In this document: positions 56,248 through 63,856 of the stretch, one piece after another | How the letters are laid out: every line of letters starts with the position of its first letter | Numbering within the stretch: position 1 is the stretch's first letter | DNA from: Stenotrophomonas koreensis | GTDB lineage: Bacteria > Pseudomonadota > Gammaproteobacteria > Xanthomonadales > Xanthomonadaceae | Length of the DNA stretch: 64,000 nucleotides | Assembly: GCF_001431525.1 (NCBI RefSeq) | Contig: NZ_LDJH01000011.1 | Span: 1-64,000, forward strand | Reading direction: 5' to 3' | Position numbers and translations under genes: made by a program | The notes under the pieces: model-generated | What the model was told of the DNA's origin: nothing | The model's database searches: none | The model's input: only the letters and a program-made list of their open reading frames with translations

Positions 56248-56312
56248 ACAATGCCACAGCGATGTCGTCCCCGCCAGTTGTCCGCGGGGACTTGGCAAGG
56301 CCGTCCTTTATA

Positions 56313-56328
56313 GCTATATAGATATAAC
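56313..56328. promoter_or_regulatory. Candidate operator E between the MFS and regulator 2 genes
   Basis: Read on the minus strand, GTTATATCTATATAGC matches operator A (GTCATATCGTTATAGC) at 13 of 16 positions. It lies between the divergent MFS gene and the second HutC-type regulator, 36 bases before its start. Confidence 0.55.
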
Positions 56329-56363
56329 ATTATTATCTATGTGCACGGCACAAGGGCCAGCCC

Positions 56364-57167
56364 GTGGATCTGTACGACAACGCCAACCTGCAAGGCCTGC
56401 TGCGGCGGGATCTGCATACGCCGCTGTACCACCAGCTGCGTCAGTTGCTGCGCGAGCAGATCCAGCGGGGCGAGCTGCGTGATGGCCAGCAGTTGCCGCG
56501 CGAGGAGGACCTGGCCAAGCGTCTGGGCATTTCCCGGGTAACCGTCCGCCTGGCCCTGGCCGAACTGGCCGAGGAAGGCCTGCTGGTACGCCAGCGCGGG
56601 CGCGGCACCCGCATCACCTCCGGCCGCAGCCGCAACCCCGGACATGCGGGCCCGCCGCCGCTGCGCAGCCCGTTGTACGAGCTGATCGACAACCTGGACA
56701 CGCTGGCCGACAACACCCAGGTGCGCCTGCTCAGTTACCAGCGGATACCGCCACCGGAGCCGGTACGCCAAGCCTTCAACCTGCCCGCCGACGAAGCCCT
56801 GGTCAGCTGTGTGCGCGTGCGCTCGCGGCATGGCCAGACCTTTGGTTACTACAGCAGCTGGACGCGCACCCGACATCCGGATTTCAATGCCGAGCAGCTG
56901 GCACGGCAGTCACGCATCGACCTGTTCCGCCAGTGCGGCCTGCCGATCGTGCGGGTGGAGCAGAAGATTTCGGCCCTCCGCGTCGATCCGGTGCCGGCGA
57001 TCTACCTGCAGATGCAGCCCGGCCAGGCGGTGATGACGCTGGAGCGACGCTCTTTCGACCGCGATGACCAGTTGCTGGACCTGTTGGAAATTCAATACCG
57101 CCCCGACCAGCTGCGTTATCAGATGCGCCTGGATCACACCCCTGACCCGATGGAGAGCTCTGCTTGA
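56364..57167 (+). CDS. GntR family regulator, HutC subfamily (regulator 2)
   Basis: A 267-residue paralogue of regulator 1. The DNA-binding domain has HTPLYHQLRQLLREQIQRGE and SRVTVRLALAELAEEGLLVR; the UTRA domain ends VMTLERRSFDRDDQLLDLLE. It starts at GTG 56364 with AAGGG upstream. Its last codon region contains the TTG start of the hydro-lyase gene, so regulator and enzymes are co-translated. Two HutC paralogues in one cluster could sense two metabolites, or one may be a duplicate with a shifted target. Confidence 0.9.
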   Translation: MDLYDNANLQGLLRRDLHTPLYHQLRQLLREQIQRGELRDGQQLPREEDLAKRLGISRVTVRLALAELAEEGLLVRQRGRGTRITSGRSRNPGHAGPPPLRSPLYELIDNLDTLADNTQVRLLSYQRIPPPEPVRQAFNLPADEALVSCVRVRSRHGQTFGYYSSWTRTRHPDFNAEQLARQSRIDLFRQCGLPIVRVEQKISALRVDPVPAIYLQMQPGQAVMTLERRSFDRDDQLLDLLEIQYRPDQLRYQMRLDHTPDPMESSA

Positions 57168-58435
57168 GCGCCACCCTTGCTGAAAAAATCCTGGCCCGCG
57201 CCTGTGGCCAGGCAAGCGTCCGTGCCGGTGAAATCCTCACCGCCCGCCTGGACCTGTTGATGATGCATGACTCCGGCGGCCCGCGCCGGGTCGCCAGCCG
57301 GCTGGAAAAGCTCGGTGCCTCGGTCTGGGACCCGGACAAGATCGTGGTGGTCTCCGACCACTTCGTGCCGGCCGTGGACATGGAAAGTGCCGACATCCTG
57401 GCCCTGACCCGCAACTGGGCGCGCAAGGCCGGGGTCACCCATTACGACATGCTCGGCATCTGCCATGTGGTGCTGCAGGAACATGGCCACGTGCAGCCGG
57501 GCATGTTCTGTGTCGGCGGGGATTCGCACTCGCCCAGCGGCGGCGCCTTCGGCGCGTTCATGGTCGGCATGGGCGCCACCGACATCACCGGTGCCCTGGT
57601 CACCGGCGAGGTCTGGCTGCGCGTGCCGCAGACCACCCGCATCCAGATTGACGGCCAGCTGGCCGACGGTGTCAGCGCCAAGGACATCATGCTGATGCTG
57701 TGCGCGCAGCACGGCATGGGCAACGAAGGCCAGGTGTTCGAATACGGCGGCAGCGCGGTGCAGGCCTTGCCGATGCACGAGCGCCTGACCCTGTGCAACA
57801 TGGCCGCCGAGCTCGGTGCGGAGACGGGCATCGTCGAACCCGATGCGATCACCCTGGCCGCACTGGAAGCCGCCGGCAAACCGTTCAGCGGAGACATCGC
57901 GCAGTGGCGCAGTGATCCTGATGCGGCCTATGCCGCCGTGCACCGCTATGACGCCGCTGCCATCACCCCGTATGTGGCCGCGCCGCACAGCCCGGCCAAC
58001 AGCCGCCCGGTGGCCGAACATGCCGGCGTGCGCGTGGACCAGGCCTATATCGGCGCCTGCACCGGCGCCAAGCTGGAAGACCTGCGCATGGCCGCACGCG
58101 TGCTGGCCGGGCGCAAGGTCGCCCGCGGCACCCGCCTGCTGATCGCCCCGGCCTCGGTGGCGATGACCGCCCAGGCAGCGTCCGAAGGCACCCTGGCCAC
58201 GCTGACCGAGGCCGGTGCGATCCTGCTGCCGTCCGGCTGCGGCGCCTGTGCCGGGATGGGGGCGGGCATGCTCAGTGCCGGTGAGGTCTGCATCTCCACC
58301 ACCGCCCGCAACTTCAAGGGCCGCATGGGCTCGGCCCAGGCCGATGTCTACCTGGCCTCGCCCTACAGCGTGGCCGCCGCCGCGGTCACCGGGCACATCA
58401 CCGATCCACGCCAGCTGCTGGGAGAAGGCGCATGA
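57164..58435 (+). CDS. Aconitase/isopropylmalate dehydratase-like hydro-lyase, large subunit
   Basis: A 423-residue [4Fe-4S] hydro-lyase subunit of the LeuC/homoaconitase type. The cluster cysteines are C299 in YIGACTGAKLEDL and C359/C362 in PSGCGACAGM, and GGDSHSPSGGAFGAF is the substrate loop. Leucine synthesis is unlikely because the gene is in a catabolic operon with a regulator and a VOC gene and no leuA/leuB. It probably isomerises or hydrates a hydroxy-diacid intermediate. It uses a TTG start overlapping the regulator stop. Confidence 0.86.
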   Translation: MSATLAEKILARACGQASVRAGEILTARLDLLMMHDSGGPRRVASRLEKLGASVWDPDKIVVVSDHFVPAVDMESADILALTRNWARKAGVTHYDMLGICHVVLQEHGHVQPGMFCVGGDSHSPSGGAFGAFMVGMGATDITGALVTGEVWLRVPQTTRIQIDGQLADGVSAKDIMLMLCAQHGMGNEGQVFEYGGSAVQALPMHERLTLCNMAAELGAETGIVEPDAITLAALEAAGKPFSGDIAQWRSDPDAAYAAVHRYDAAAITPYVAAPHSPANSRPVAEHAGVRVDQAYIGACTGAKLEDLRMAARVLAGRKVARGTRLLIAPASVAMTAQAASEGTLATLTEAGAILLPSGCGACAGMGAGMLSAGEVCISTTARNFKGRMGSAQADVYLASPYSVAAAAVTGHITDPRQLLGEGA

Positions 58436-58929
58436 ACGTGCGCGGCAAGGCCTTTGTGTTCGGCGACCGCATCGATACCGATGTGCTCGCTCCCGGTCCG
58501 TACATGCGCGAGCCGCTGGCGGTGCTGGCCAGCCACTGCCTGGAGGCGGTGGATCCAGCCTTCGCCAGCGAAGTGCGCCCCGGGGACATCGTCGTCGGTG
58601 GCGAGTCCTTCGGCATCGGCTCCTCGCGTGAGCAGGCGGTGCAGGCGCTGGCCGAGCTTGGCGTCGGTGCGATCGTGGCCAAATCGTTCGCACGCATCTT
58701 CTACCGCAACGCGCTCAACCTGGGCGTGCCGGCACTGATCTGTGCGGACCTGGAAGTGGCCCGCGGCGACGAACTGGAAGTGCTGCCCGAACAGGGGCGC
58801 ATCCTCAACCACTCCAGCGGGCGTGAATTTGCCTGCGAGAAGATCCCGCCGCAGCTGATGGAGATCGTCGCCGGAGGCGGGCTGATGCCCTGGCTGGAAC
58901 GCCGGCTGGCCGCGGAGCGCGGACAATGA
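58432..58929 (+). CDS. Aconitase/isopropylmalate dehydratase-like hydro-lyase, small subunit
   Basis: A 165-residue swivel-domain subunit of the LeuD type. It has FVFGDRIDTDVLAPGPYM, GGESFGIGSSREQAVQAL (the ligand-binding serines) and KSFARIFYRNALNLGVPAL. It overlaps the large subunit by four bases and the following VOC gene by four bases. Together with the large subunit it makes a complete enzyme of unknown substrate. Confidence 0.88.
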   Translation: MNVRGKAFVFGDRIDTDVLAPGPYMREPLAVLASHCLEAVDPAFASEVRPGDIVVGGESFGIGSSREQAVQALAELGVGAIVAKSFARIFYRNALNLGVPALICADLEVARGDELEVLPEQGRILNHSSGREFACEKIPPQLMEIVAGGGLMPWLERRLAAERGQ

Positions 58930-59774
58930 GCGCCCTGGCCCAGGGCATCGTGCATGCCACCGTGCTGGCGCCGGAGCTGGCCGCGTTGTGCGCGGCCTAC
59001 CAGCAGCAGCTGGGCCTGCAGCTGCAGGCACAAGGCACATTGGAAGAGGCGGACGCCGCGCTGCTCGGCCTGCCCGCGCTGGCCGGCGCACCACTGGCCT
59101 GGCTGGCCAACAGCGCCGGCCAGCCGGTGCTGCGGGTGATCGAGGACCCGACCGCCACGGTGATCGAACCGATGTTCCGCCATGGCTGGCTGTCGCTGGA
59201 AATCCTGGTCGGCGACATCGACACCCTCGCCGCCGGGCTGCAGGCCCCGTTCCGGGTGCTCGGCGCACCGGCCAACCTGGAACTGAGCAATGCCATCCGC
59301 GCCGCCCAGGTGCTGGGGCCGGCCGGTGAGCTGCTGTATCTCACCCAGATCAAGGCCGCGGTACCGCCGTTCGACCTGCCGATGACCACCGATACGGTCG
59401 CCTCCACCTTCATCGGGGTGATGACCACGCCCGACCGCGCCGCCTCGCAGACGGCCTGGGCGGCCCTGCTCGGTGCACCCGGCTGGGCGTTCGAAACCAA
59501 GATCACCGTGCTCAACCGCGCCTATGGCAAGCCGCTGGAAGGGCGCTATCCGGTGGCAGTGGTGCCGATGCCCGGGCAGTGCATGGTCGAGATCGACCAG
59601 GTCGACCTGCCGCCACGCCCGGCCGGGCGCCTGGCCGGCGTGCACAGCCTGGCCCTGCGCCTGCCGGCGGTGGACGCGGCCACGCTGCAGGCCGCCGGCT
59701 GGCAGCGCGCCTGCGCGCAGAGCAGTGATGGCTGGTTCGGCCCGGCCGGCGAGCACATCCAGCTGCTGCGCTGA
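58926..59774 (+). CDS. VOC superfamily protein (second in the region)
   Basis: A 282-residue two-module VOC-like protein. The first half (IVHATVLAPELAALCAAYQQ to GELLYLTQI) and second half (STFIGVMTTPDRAASQTAWA to GEHIQLLR) each follow the glyoxalase beta-alpha-beta-beta-beta order, but some metal-ligand positions look unusual, so it may be a lyase or binding protein. It is the last gene of the regulator 2 operon and ends at a hairpin. Confidence 0.75.
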   Translation: MSALAQGIVHATVLAPELAALCAAYQQQLGLQLQAQGTLEEADAALLGLPALAGAPLAWLANSAGQPVLRVIEDPTATVIEPMFRHGWLSLEILVGDIDTLAAGLQAPFRVLGAPANLELSNAIRAAQVLGPAGELLYLTQIKAAVPPFDLPMTTDTVASTFIGVMTTPDRAASQTAWAALLGAPGWAFETKITVLNRAYGKPLEGRYPVAVVPMPGQCMVEIDQVDLPPRPAGRLAGVHSLALRLPAVDAATLQAAGWQRACAQSSDGWFGPAGEHIQLLR

Positions 59775-59779
59775 GCCGC

Positions 59780-59820
59780 TTGTGGCCGCGGTCGCAAGGT
59801 CGACGTGACCGCCGCCACAA
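59780..59820. terminator. Hairpin after the second VOC gene
   Basis: TTGTGGC and GCCACAA with GCGGTC/GACCGC inside form an interrupted stem around a 13-base loop. It probably ends the operon; the outline also resembles a worn REP element. Confidence 0.5.
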
Positions 59821-59933
59821 CACCGCACCGCCCCGCAGATCAGCGCCGCCGGCAGTGCTAGATTCCCGCCCTTTGTGGTTTTCCCGCCCCTGGCCAGCAT
59901 CGGTCGGGGCATCAACCAAGAAGGCGTACGAGG

Positions 59934-60506
59934 ATGTACAGAACCCTGCTTGCCGCCTGCCTGCTGGCAGGCCTGCCGCTGGCCGCCCCCGCCAGCGACG
60001 CGCTGCCCTACAACCTGATCGAAGCCGGTTACATCCATACCGACAACGACAATGCCCGCGCCGATGGCGTGGCCATCAAGGGCATGCTGGCATTGCACCC
60101 CAGCGTGCATGTGTTTGCCGATTACAGCGCCCAGCGCGTGGATGAGGTCGATGTCGATGTCGACCAATGGCGGGCCGGCATCGGCTGGAACCACGAACTG
60201 AGCTCCACCACCGACCTGCTGCTGCGCGCCAGCTGGCTGGGTTGGCGCCCCGAATACGGCAGCGACGTCGATGGCTATGCGCTGGAGCTGGGCGGGCGCC
60301 TGTTCGCCAACCACCGTTGGGAAGTGGAAGCCCTCGCCGGCTGGGAAAACTATGCCGAGCACAACGGCATCAACCCGGAACCGGAGTTCTACGGCCGGCT
60401 CGGCGCCGTCGCCAGATTCAACGAACACTGGGGCCTGAGCGCCCAGGTGCGCCTGGGCAAGCAGTCCAGCCGCGAGTGGTTCATCGGCCCGCGCGCCAGC
60501 TGGTAA
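59934..60506 (+). CDS. Ax21-family outer-membrane beta-barrel protein (copy 1)
   Basis: A 190-residue secreted protein with a signal peptide (residues 1-20). The body matches Ax21: YNLIEAGYIHTDNDN, HVFADYSAQ, DVDQWRAGIGWNHELS, GWENYAEHNGINPEPEFYGR and REWFIGPRASW at the end. Ax21 of Xanthomonas and Stenotrophomonas is exported in outer-membrane vesicles and has been linked to biofilm and virulence. It is an eight-strand-barrel-like protein. AAGG precedes the ATG. Confidence 0.87.
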   Translation: MYRTLLAACLLAGLPLAAPASDALPYNLIEAGYIHTDNDNARADGVAIKGMLALHPSVHVFADYSAQRVDEVDVDVDQWRAGIGWNHELSSTTDLLLRASWLGWRPEYGSDVDGYALELGGRLFANHRWEVEALAGWENYAEHNGINPEPEFYGRLGAVARFNEHWGLSAQVRLGKQSSREWFIGPRASW

Positions 60507-60552
60507 CCCCTCCCACCCTGCCAGCGGTCCAGCGCCGTTGGCAGCCTCCCCG

Positions 60553-60695
60553 TTTGTGGGAGTCGACCCTGGTCGCGACGCCTCTGGCTTTTGCCAGGCC
60601 CGGGCCACGAAGCCCTTCGCCCTTGTAGGCGACCCCGGCAGTGACATCCCACCATCAGGCCTTGCGCATCGCGCGCCAGCGCACTCCCACAAAAA
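60553..60695. repeat. REP-like elements between the two Ax21 genes
   Basis: A degenerate head TTTGTGGGAGTCGACC-CTGGTCGCGACG starts at 60553, and an inverted copy ending GCGCACTCCCACAAAAA lies at 60661-60695. They occupy much of the 358-base gap, and the remaining bases up to the second Ax21 gene hold no gene but must hold its promoter. Confidence 0.7.
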
Positions 60696-60864
60696 CGGGA
60701 CAGGCCATTGCATTGCCAAAGTTCCCGTAATGGCCTGCTCATTTATGAACTGGCAAGTTTGGTATTCAGGAGGAATTTGGGACGTTTATGCCTAAATCCG
60801 TCCACCCGCCGGGTTGCGCCATTGGCTGCCGGCGGGATCAAAACCAACAGGAAGGTGTACCCGT

Positions 60865-61440
60865 ATGAAGAACACTGTTATCGCCCTGGGCCTGGCTGCC
60901 ATTGTCCCGTTCGCTGCTTCTGCTGCCGACGGTCGTCTGTCCTACAACTATGTTGAAGGCGGTTACGTTGCCACCGATTCCAAGGGCGGCGATGCCGACG
61001 GTTTTGGCATCAAGGGTTCGCTTGCCGTGCACCCGAACTATCACGTGTTTGCAGACTACACCGGCCAGGAAACCGACCTGGGCAAGGTCGATGTCGACCA
61101 GTGGCGCATCGGCGCCGGTTACAACCGCGGCATCAACCCGACCACCGACCTGGTTGCGCGTGCCGCCTACCAGAAGTTCGACCCGCAGTACGGCTATGAC
61201 TTCAACGGCGTCAGCGCCGAAGTGGGCCTGCGTTCGCAGCTGCACCCGGTGGTGGAAGGCTATGCCTTCGCCGGCTATGAGGATTACAGCAAGAAGCACG
61301 GCATCAACCCGGACGGCGAGTTCTATGGCCGCGTCGGTGCGGTGGCCAACATCAACGCCAACTGGGGCGTGACCGGTGAGGTCAAGCTGGCCAAGGCCGG
61401 TGCCCGCGAGTGGTTCGTTGGCCCGCGTTTCAGCTGGTAA
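60865..61440 (+). CDS. ax21: Ax21-family outer-membrane protein (copy 2)
   Basis: A 191-residue protein with signal peptide (residues 1-21, ending SAADG). It is closest to the canonical Ax21 of Xanthomonas (LSYNYVEGGYVATDSKGG, DVDQWRIGAGYNRGINPTTD, KKHGINPDGEFYGRVGAVAN, REWFVGPRFSW). AGGAAGGTG precedes the ATG at 60865. It is a tandem paralogue of the previous gene and is followed by a strong terminator. The unusually even codon use and good ribosome site suggest high expression. Confidence 0.92.
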   Translation: MKNTVIALGLAAIVPFAASAADGRLSYNYVEGGYVATDSKGGDADGFGIKGSLAVHPNYHVFADYTGQETDLGKVDVDQWRIGAGYNRGINPTTDLVARAAYQKFDPQYGYDFNGVSAEVGLRSQLHPVVEGYAFAGYEDYSKKHGINPDGEFYGRVGAVANINANWGVTGEVKLAKAGAREWFVGPRFSW

Positions 61441-61576
61441 GGCGCGCAGCAAGGTGCGGCGCTGACGTCCCTCTCTCCCGTCAGCGCTGCACCCATGGGA
61501 CCGGGGCTGAAACATCCCCTTCACCCGGTCCCGACTGCCGGAGTGCCCTCCCCCGAGCATGCAAGACTCCGACAGG

Positions 61577-61605
61577 AAAAAGCCCGGCATCACGCCGGGC
61601 TTTTT
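61577..61605. terminator. Bidirectional rho-independent terminator
   Basis: AAAAAGCCCGGC-ATCAC-GCCGGGCTTTTT, a perfect stem with A and T flanks, 137 bases after the second Ax21 gene. Confidence 0.95.
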
Positions 61606-61687
61606 CGTGCCTGTTTGCACAGGTTGTGACGTAGCGCCAAGCACCTGAATTGCTGACAAGTTAATCGCGTGTTAAGTTAAAAGATCA

Positions 61688-61703
61688 TGTGCGCCACGTC
61701 ACA
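61688..61703. promoter_or_regulatory. Clp/CRP-type site before the exopolysaccharide genes
   Basis: TGTGCGCCACGTCACA matches nine of ten conserved bases of TGTGA-N6-TCACA. It lies 26 bases before the initiating transferase start, in an AT-rich stretch with TTAAGTTAAAAG just upstream. Clp is a known activator of gum-type polysaccharide genes in Xanthomonas. Confidence 0.65.
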
Positions 61704-61728
61704 GTAATGTGAATACGCATCGCCTCTT

Positions 61729-62961
61729 ATGCTCGAGATGATCAGGATGTTTGATTCCGTGGCATTGATGCCCACTTGCAGCACGGTAAGTGTGGATTGT
61801 GCCGGCCCGGTGGCCGGATGGTTGCTGGTTGCCGCGCTGGTGGCCTGGGCGACGATCTGGCTGCTGCAGCCGTTCGCTGCGCGTTGGGGCCTGGTCGACC
61901 ACCCCAGCCACGCCCGCAAGGATCACGGCCACAGCATCCCGGTCACCGGTGGCCTGGGCATCTTCTTCGGGCTGGTCCTCAGCCCGCTGTTCTTCTTCCC
62001 CACCGACAACCCGGCGCTGCTGGGCTTCCTGGCCGGGGCGGGGCTGCTGATGGTGGTCGGCATCCTGGATGACCTGTACGACCTGCACTGGTCAATCCGG
62101 ATCCTCTCCCAGGCAGTGGCCGCGCTGATCATGGTCAAGCTCGGCGGAGTGCGGGTGGAGCAACTGGGCCCGGCCTTCGGCCTGGACAGCCTGGCCCTGG
62201 GCGGGCTGTCACTGCCGTTCACGGTGTTTGCCACGGTCGGGCTGATCAATGCGATCAACATGATCGACGGGGTCGATGGCCTGTGCGGCTCGCTGGTGGC
62301 CTGTGCCTGCCTGATGCTGGCCGGGGCTGCGGTGTATGCCGGCAACCTGCCAATGGCGATGATGGCGCTGGCCCTGGTCGGGGCGCTGCTGGGCTTTCTG
62401 GCCCACAATTTCGCGCTGCCCTGGCGGCCGCGCGCGCGCGTTTTCATGGGCAATGGCGGCAGCGCACTGCTGGGTTTCTGCATCGCCTGGATCTCCTTCA
62501 GCCTGACCCAGAACCCGGGGCATCCGGTCAGCCCGGTGCTGGCGCTGTGGCTGATCCCGATCCCGGTGCTGGACTGCCTGGTGCTGATCGTACGCCGTTA
62601 CCGTGCCGGCCGTTCGCCGTTTGCCGCCGGCCGCGACCATGTCCACCACTTCATGCGCGACGCCGGCTTTTCCAGTGCATCGCTGGTGCTGGCACTGTCA
62701 GCCCTGAGCCTGGTCACCGGGCTGCTGGCAGCCCTGCTGTTGCTGGCCGATGTCCCACGGCCGGCGCTGCTGCTGGGCTTTTTCATCGTGCTCGGGCTCT
62801 GGTTCTGGCTCAGCCGCTCCCCGGCCCGGGCGGTGGCGCTGTTTGCCGGTCTGCGCACAATGGTCCTCCCCGCCAGCGCGCAGCTGCAGCCGACTCCCGC
62901 CCCCCACTCCAGTCGTGACAAGGATCACCCCCAAAATGCCAAGCGCCGCGATGCGGCCTGA
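61729..62961 (+). CDS. WecA/MraY-type undecaprenyl-phosphate glycosyl-1-phosphate transferase
   Basis: A membrane transferase of 410 residues that loads the first sugar-1-phosphate onto undecaprenyl phosphate for polysaccharide synthesis. Conserved acidic loops are MVVGILDDLYDLHWSIR, NAINMIDGVDGLCG and the C-terminal GRDHVHHFMRDAGF. About ten hydrophobic helices are present. The first ATG is at 61729; ATG 61747 (MFDSVALM) with GAG upstream is also possible. It begins the polysaccharide cluster that leads to a CpsB-like phosphatase and gumB. Confidence 0.9.
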   Translation: MLEMIRMFDSVALMPTCSTVSVDCAGPVAGWLLVAALVAWATIWLLQPFAARWGLVDHPSHARKDHGHSIPVTGGLGIFFGLVLSPLFFFPTDNPALLGFLAGAGLLMVVGILDDLYDLHWSIRILSQAVAALIMVKLGGVRVEQLGPAFGLDSLALGGLSLPFTVFATVGLINAINMIDGVDGLCGSLVACACLMLAGAAVYAGNLPMAMMALALVGALLGFLAHNFALPWRPRARVFMGNGGSALLGFCIAWISFSLTQNPGHPVSPVLALWLIPIPVLDCLVLIVRRYRAGRSPFAAGRDHVHHFMRDAGFSSASLVLALSALSLVTGLLAALLLLADVPRPALLLGFFIVLGLWFWLSRSPARAVALFAGLRTMVLPASAQLQPTPAPHSSRDKDHPQNAKRRDAA

Positions 62962-62976
62962 GCATTTCCTTCCCCG

Positions 62977-63804
62977 ATGATCGATCTTCATTGCCACCTG
63001 CTCCCGGCCATTGACGATGGCGCCGTCGACCTGTCGATGGCGCTGGAAATGGCGCGCATCGCCCAGGCCGACGGCATCACCACCATCGCCTGCACGCCGC
63101 ATATCTATCCCGGGCTGTACGAGAACACCGGCCCCGGCATCACCGCCGGCATTGCCGACCTGCAGGGACAGCTGCAGCAGGCCGGTATCGACCTGCAGCT
63201 GGTCTGCGGTGCCGATGTCCACCTGGTACCGGGGCTGGTGCAGGGCGTGGCCGAGGGCCGCGTGCCGACCCTGGCCGGCTCGCGTTATCTGCTGGTCGAA
63301 CCGCCTCACCACGTACCACCGCCGCGGCTGGAAGAGTCCATCTTTGAATTGATGGCCGCCGGGCTGGTGCCGGTGATCACCCATCCCGAGCGCCTGAGCT
63401 GGGTCGAGGATCACTACGAGGTGTTCGTGCGCCTGGCCGAGCGCGGTGCCTGGATGCAGCTCACCGCCGGCGCGCTCACCGGCCGCCATGGCCGGCGCCC
63501 GAAATACTGGGCCGAGCGTTTCATCGATGAAGGCCACTGCATGATCCTGGCCACCGATGCCCACCACCCGCAACGCCGTCCGCCGCTGCTGGCAGAGGCT
63601 CGCGAAGCGGCTGCGCGCCGGGTCGGCACCGAGGAAGCGGCGCTGATGGTGCAGGGCCGGCCGGCCGGCATCCTGGCCGATACCCCTCCACACAGCCTGC
63701 CCGCCTCGCTGGCCAGCCGCGGTGCCGCCCCTTCAGAACGCGCCGCCGCGGCCGAAACCACAGGGTGGCGTGCGCTTTGGAATAAGCTCGGCCGCCGTGC
63801 ATAA
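62977..63804 (+). CDS. CpsB/CapC-type tyrosine-protein phosphatase (PHP fold)
   Basis: A 275-residue metal-dependent phosphatase. The PHP metal sites are MIDLHCHLLPAIDDG, ACTPHIYPGLY, PVITHPERLSW and ATDAHHPQRRPP. Enzymes of this type remove phosphate from the tyrosine autokinase that controls capsule or exopolysaccharide chain length. It starts 15 bases after the transferase gene and is followed 52 bases later by gumB, consistent with one operon. The last 40 residues are alanine-rich and not part of the fold. Confidence 0.88.
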   Translation: MIDLHCHLLPAIDDGAVDLSMALEMARIAQADGITTIACTPHIYPGLYENTGPGITAGIADLQGQLQQAGIDLQLVCGADVHLVPGLVQGVAEGRVPTLAGSRYLLVEPPHHVPPPRLEESIFELMAAGLVPVITHPERLSWVEDHYEVFVRLAERGAWMQLTAGALTGRHGRRPKYWAERFIDEGHCMILATDAHHPQRRPPLLAEAREAAARRVGTEEAALMVQGRPAGILADTPPHSLPASLASRGAAPSERAAAAETTGWRALWNKLGRRA

Positions 63805-63856
63805 TCGCGCAGGTTTTGACCGCATGCTGCGGACCCGACATTCAGGGATCTACCAC

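Noticed and set aside
57164-58929. Leucine biosynthesis leuCD
   Set aside because: The context is a HutC regulator and a VOC gene, without leuA or leuB, so I call it a hydro-lyase of unknown substrate instead.
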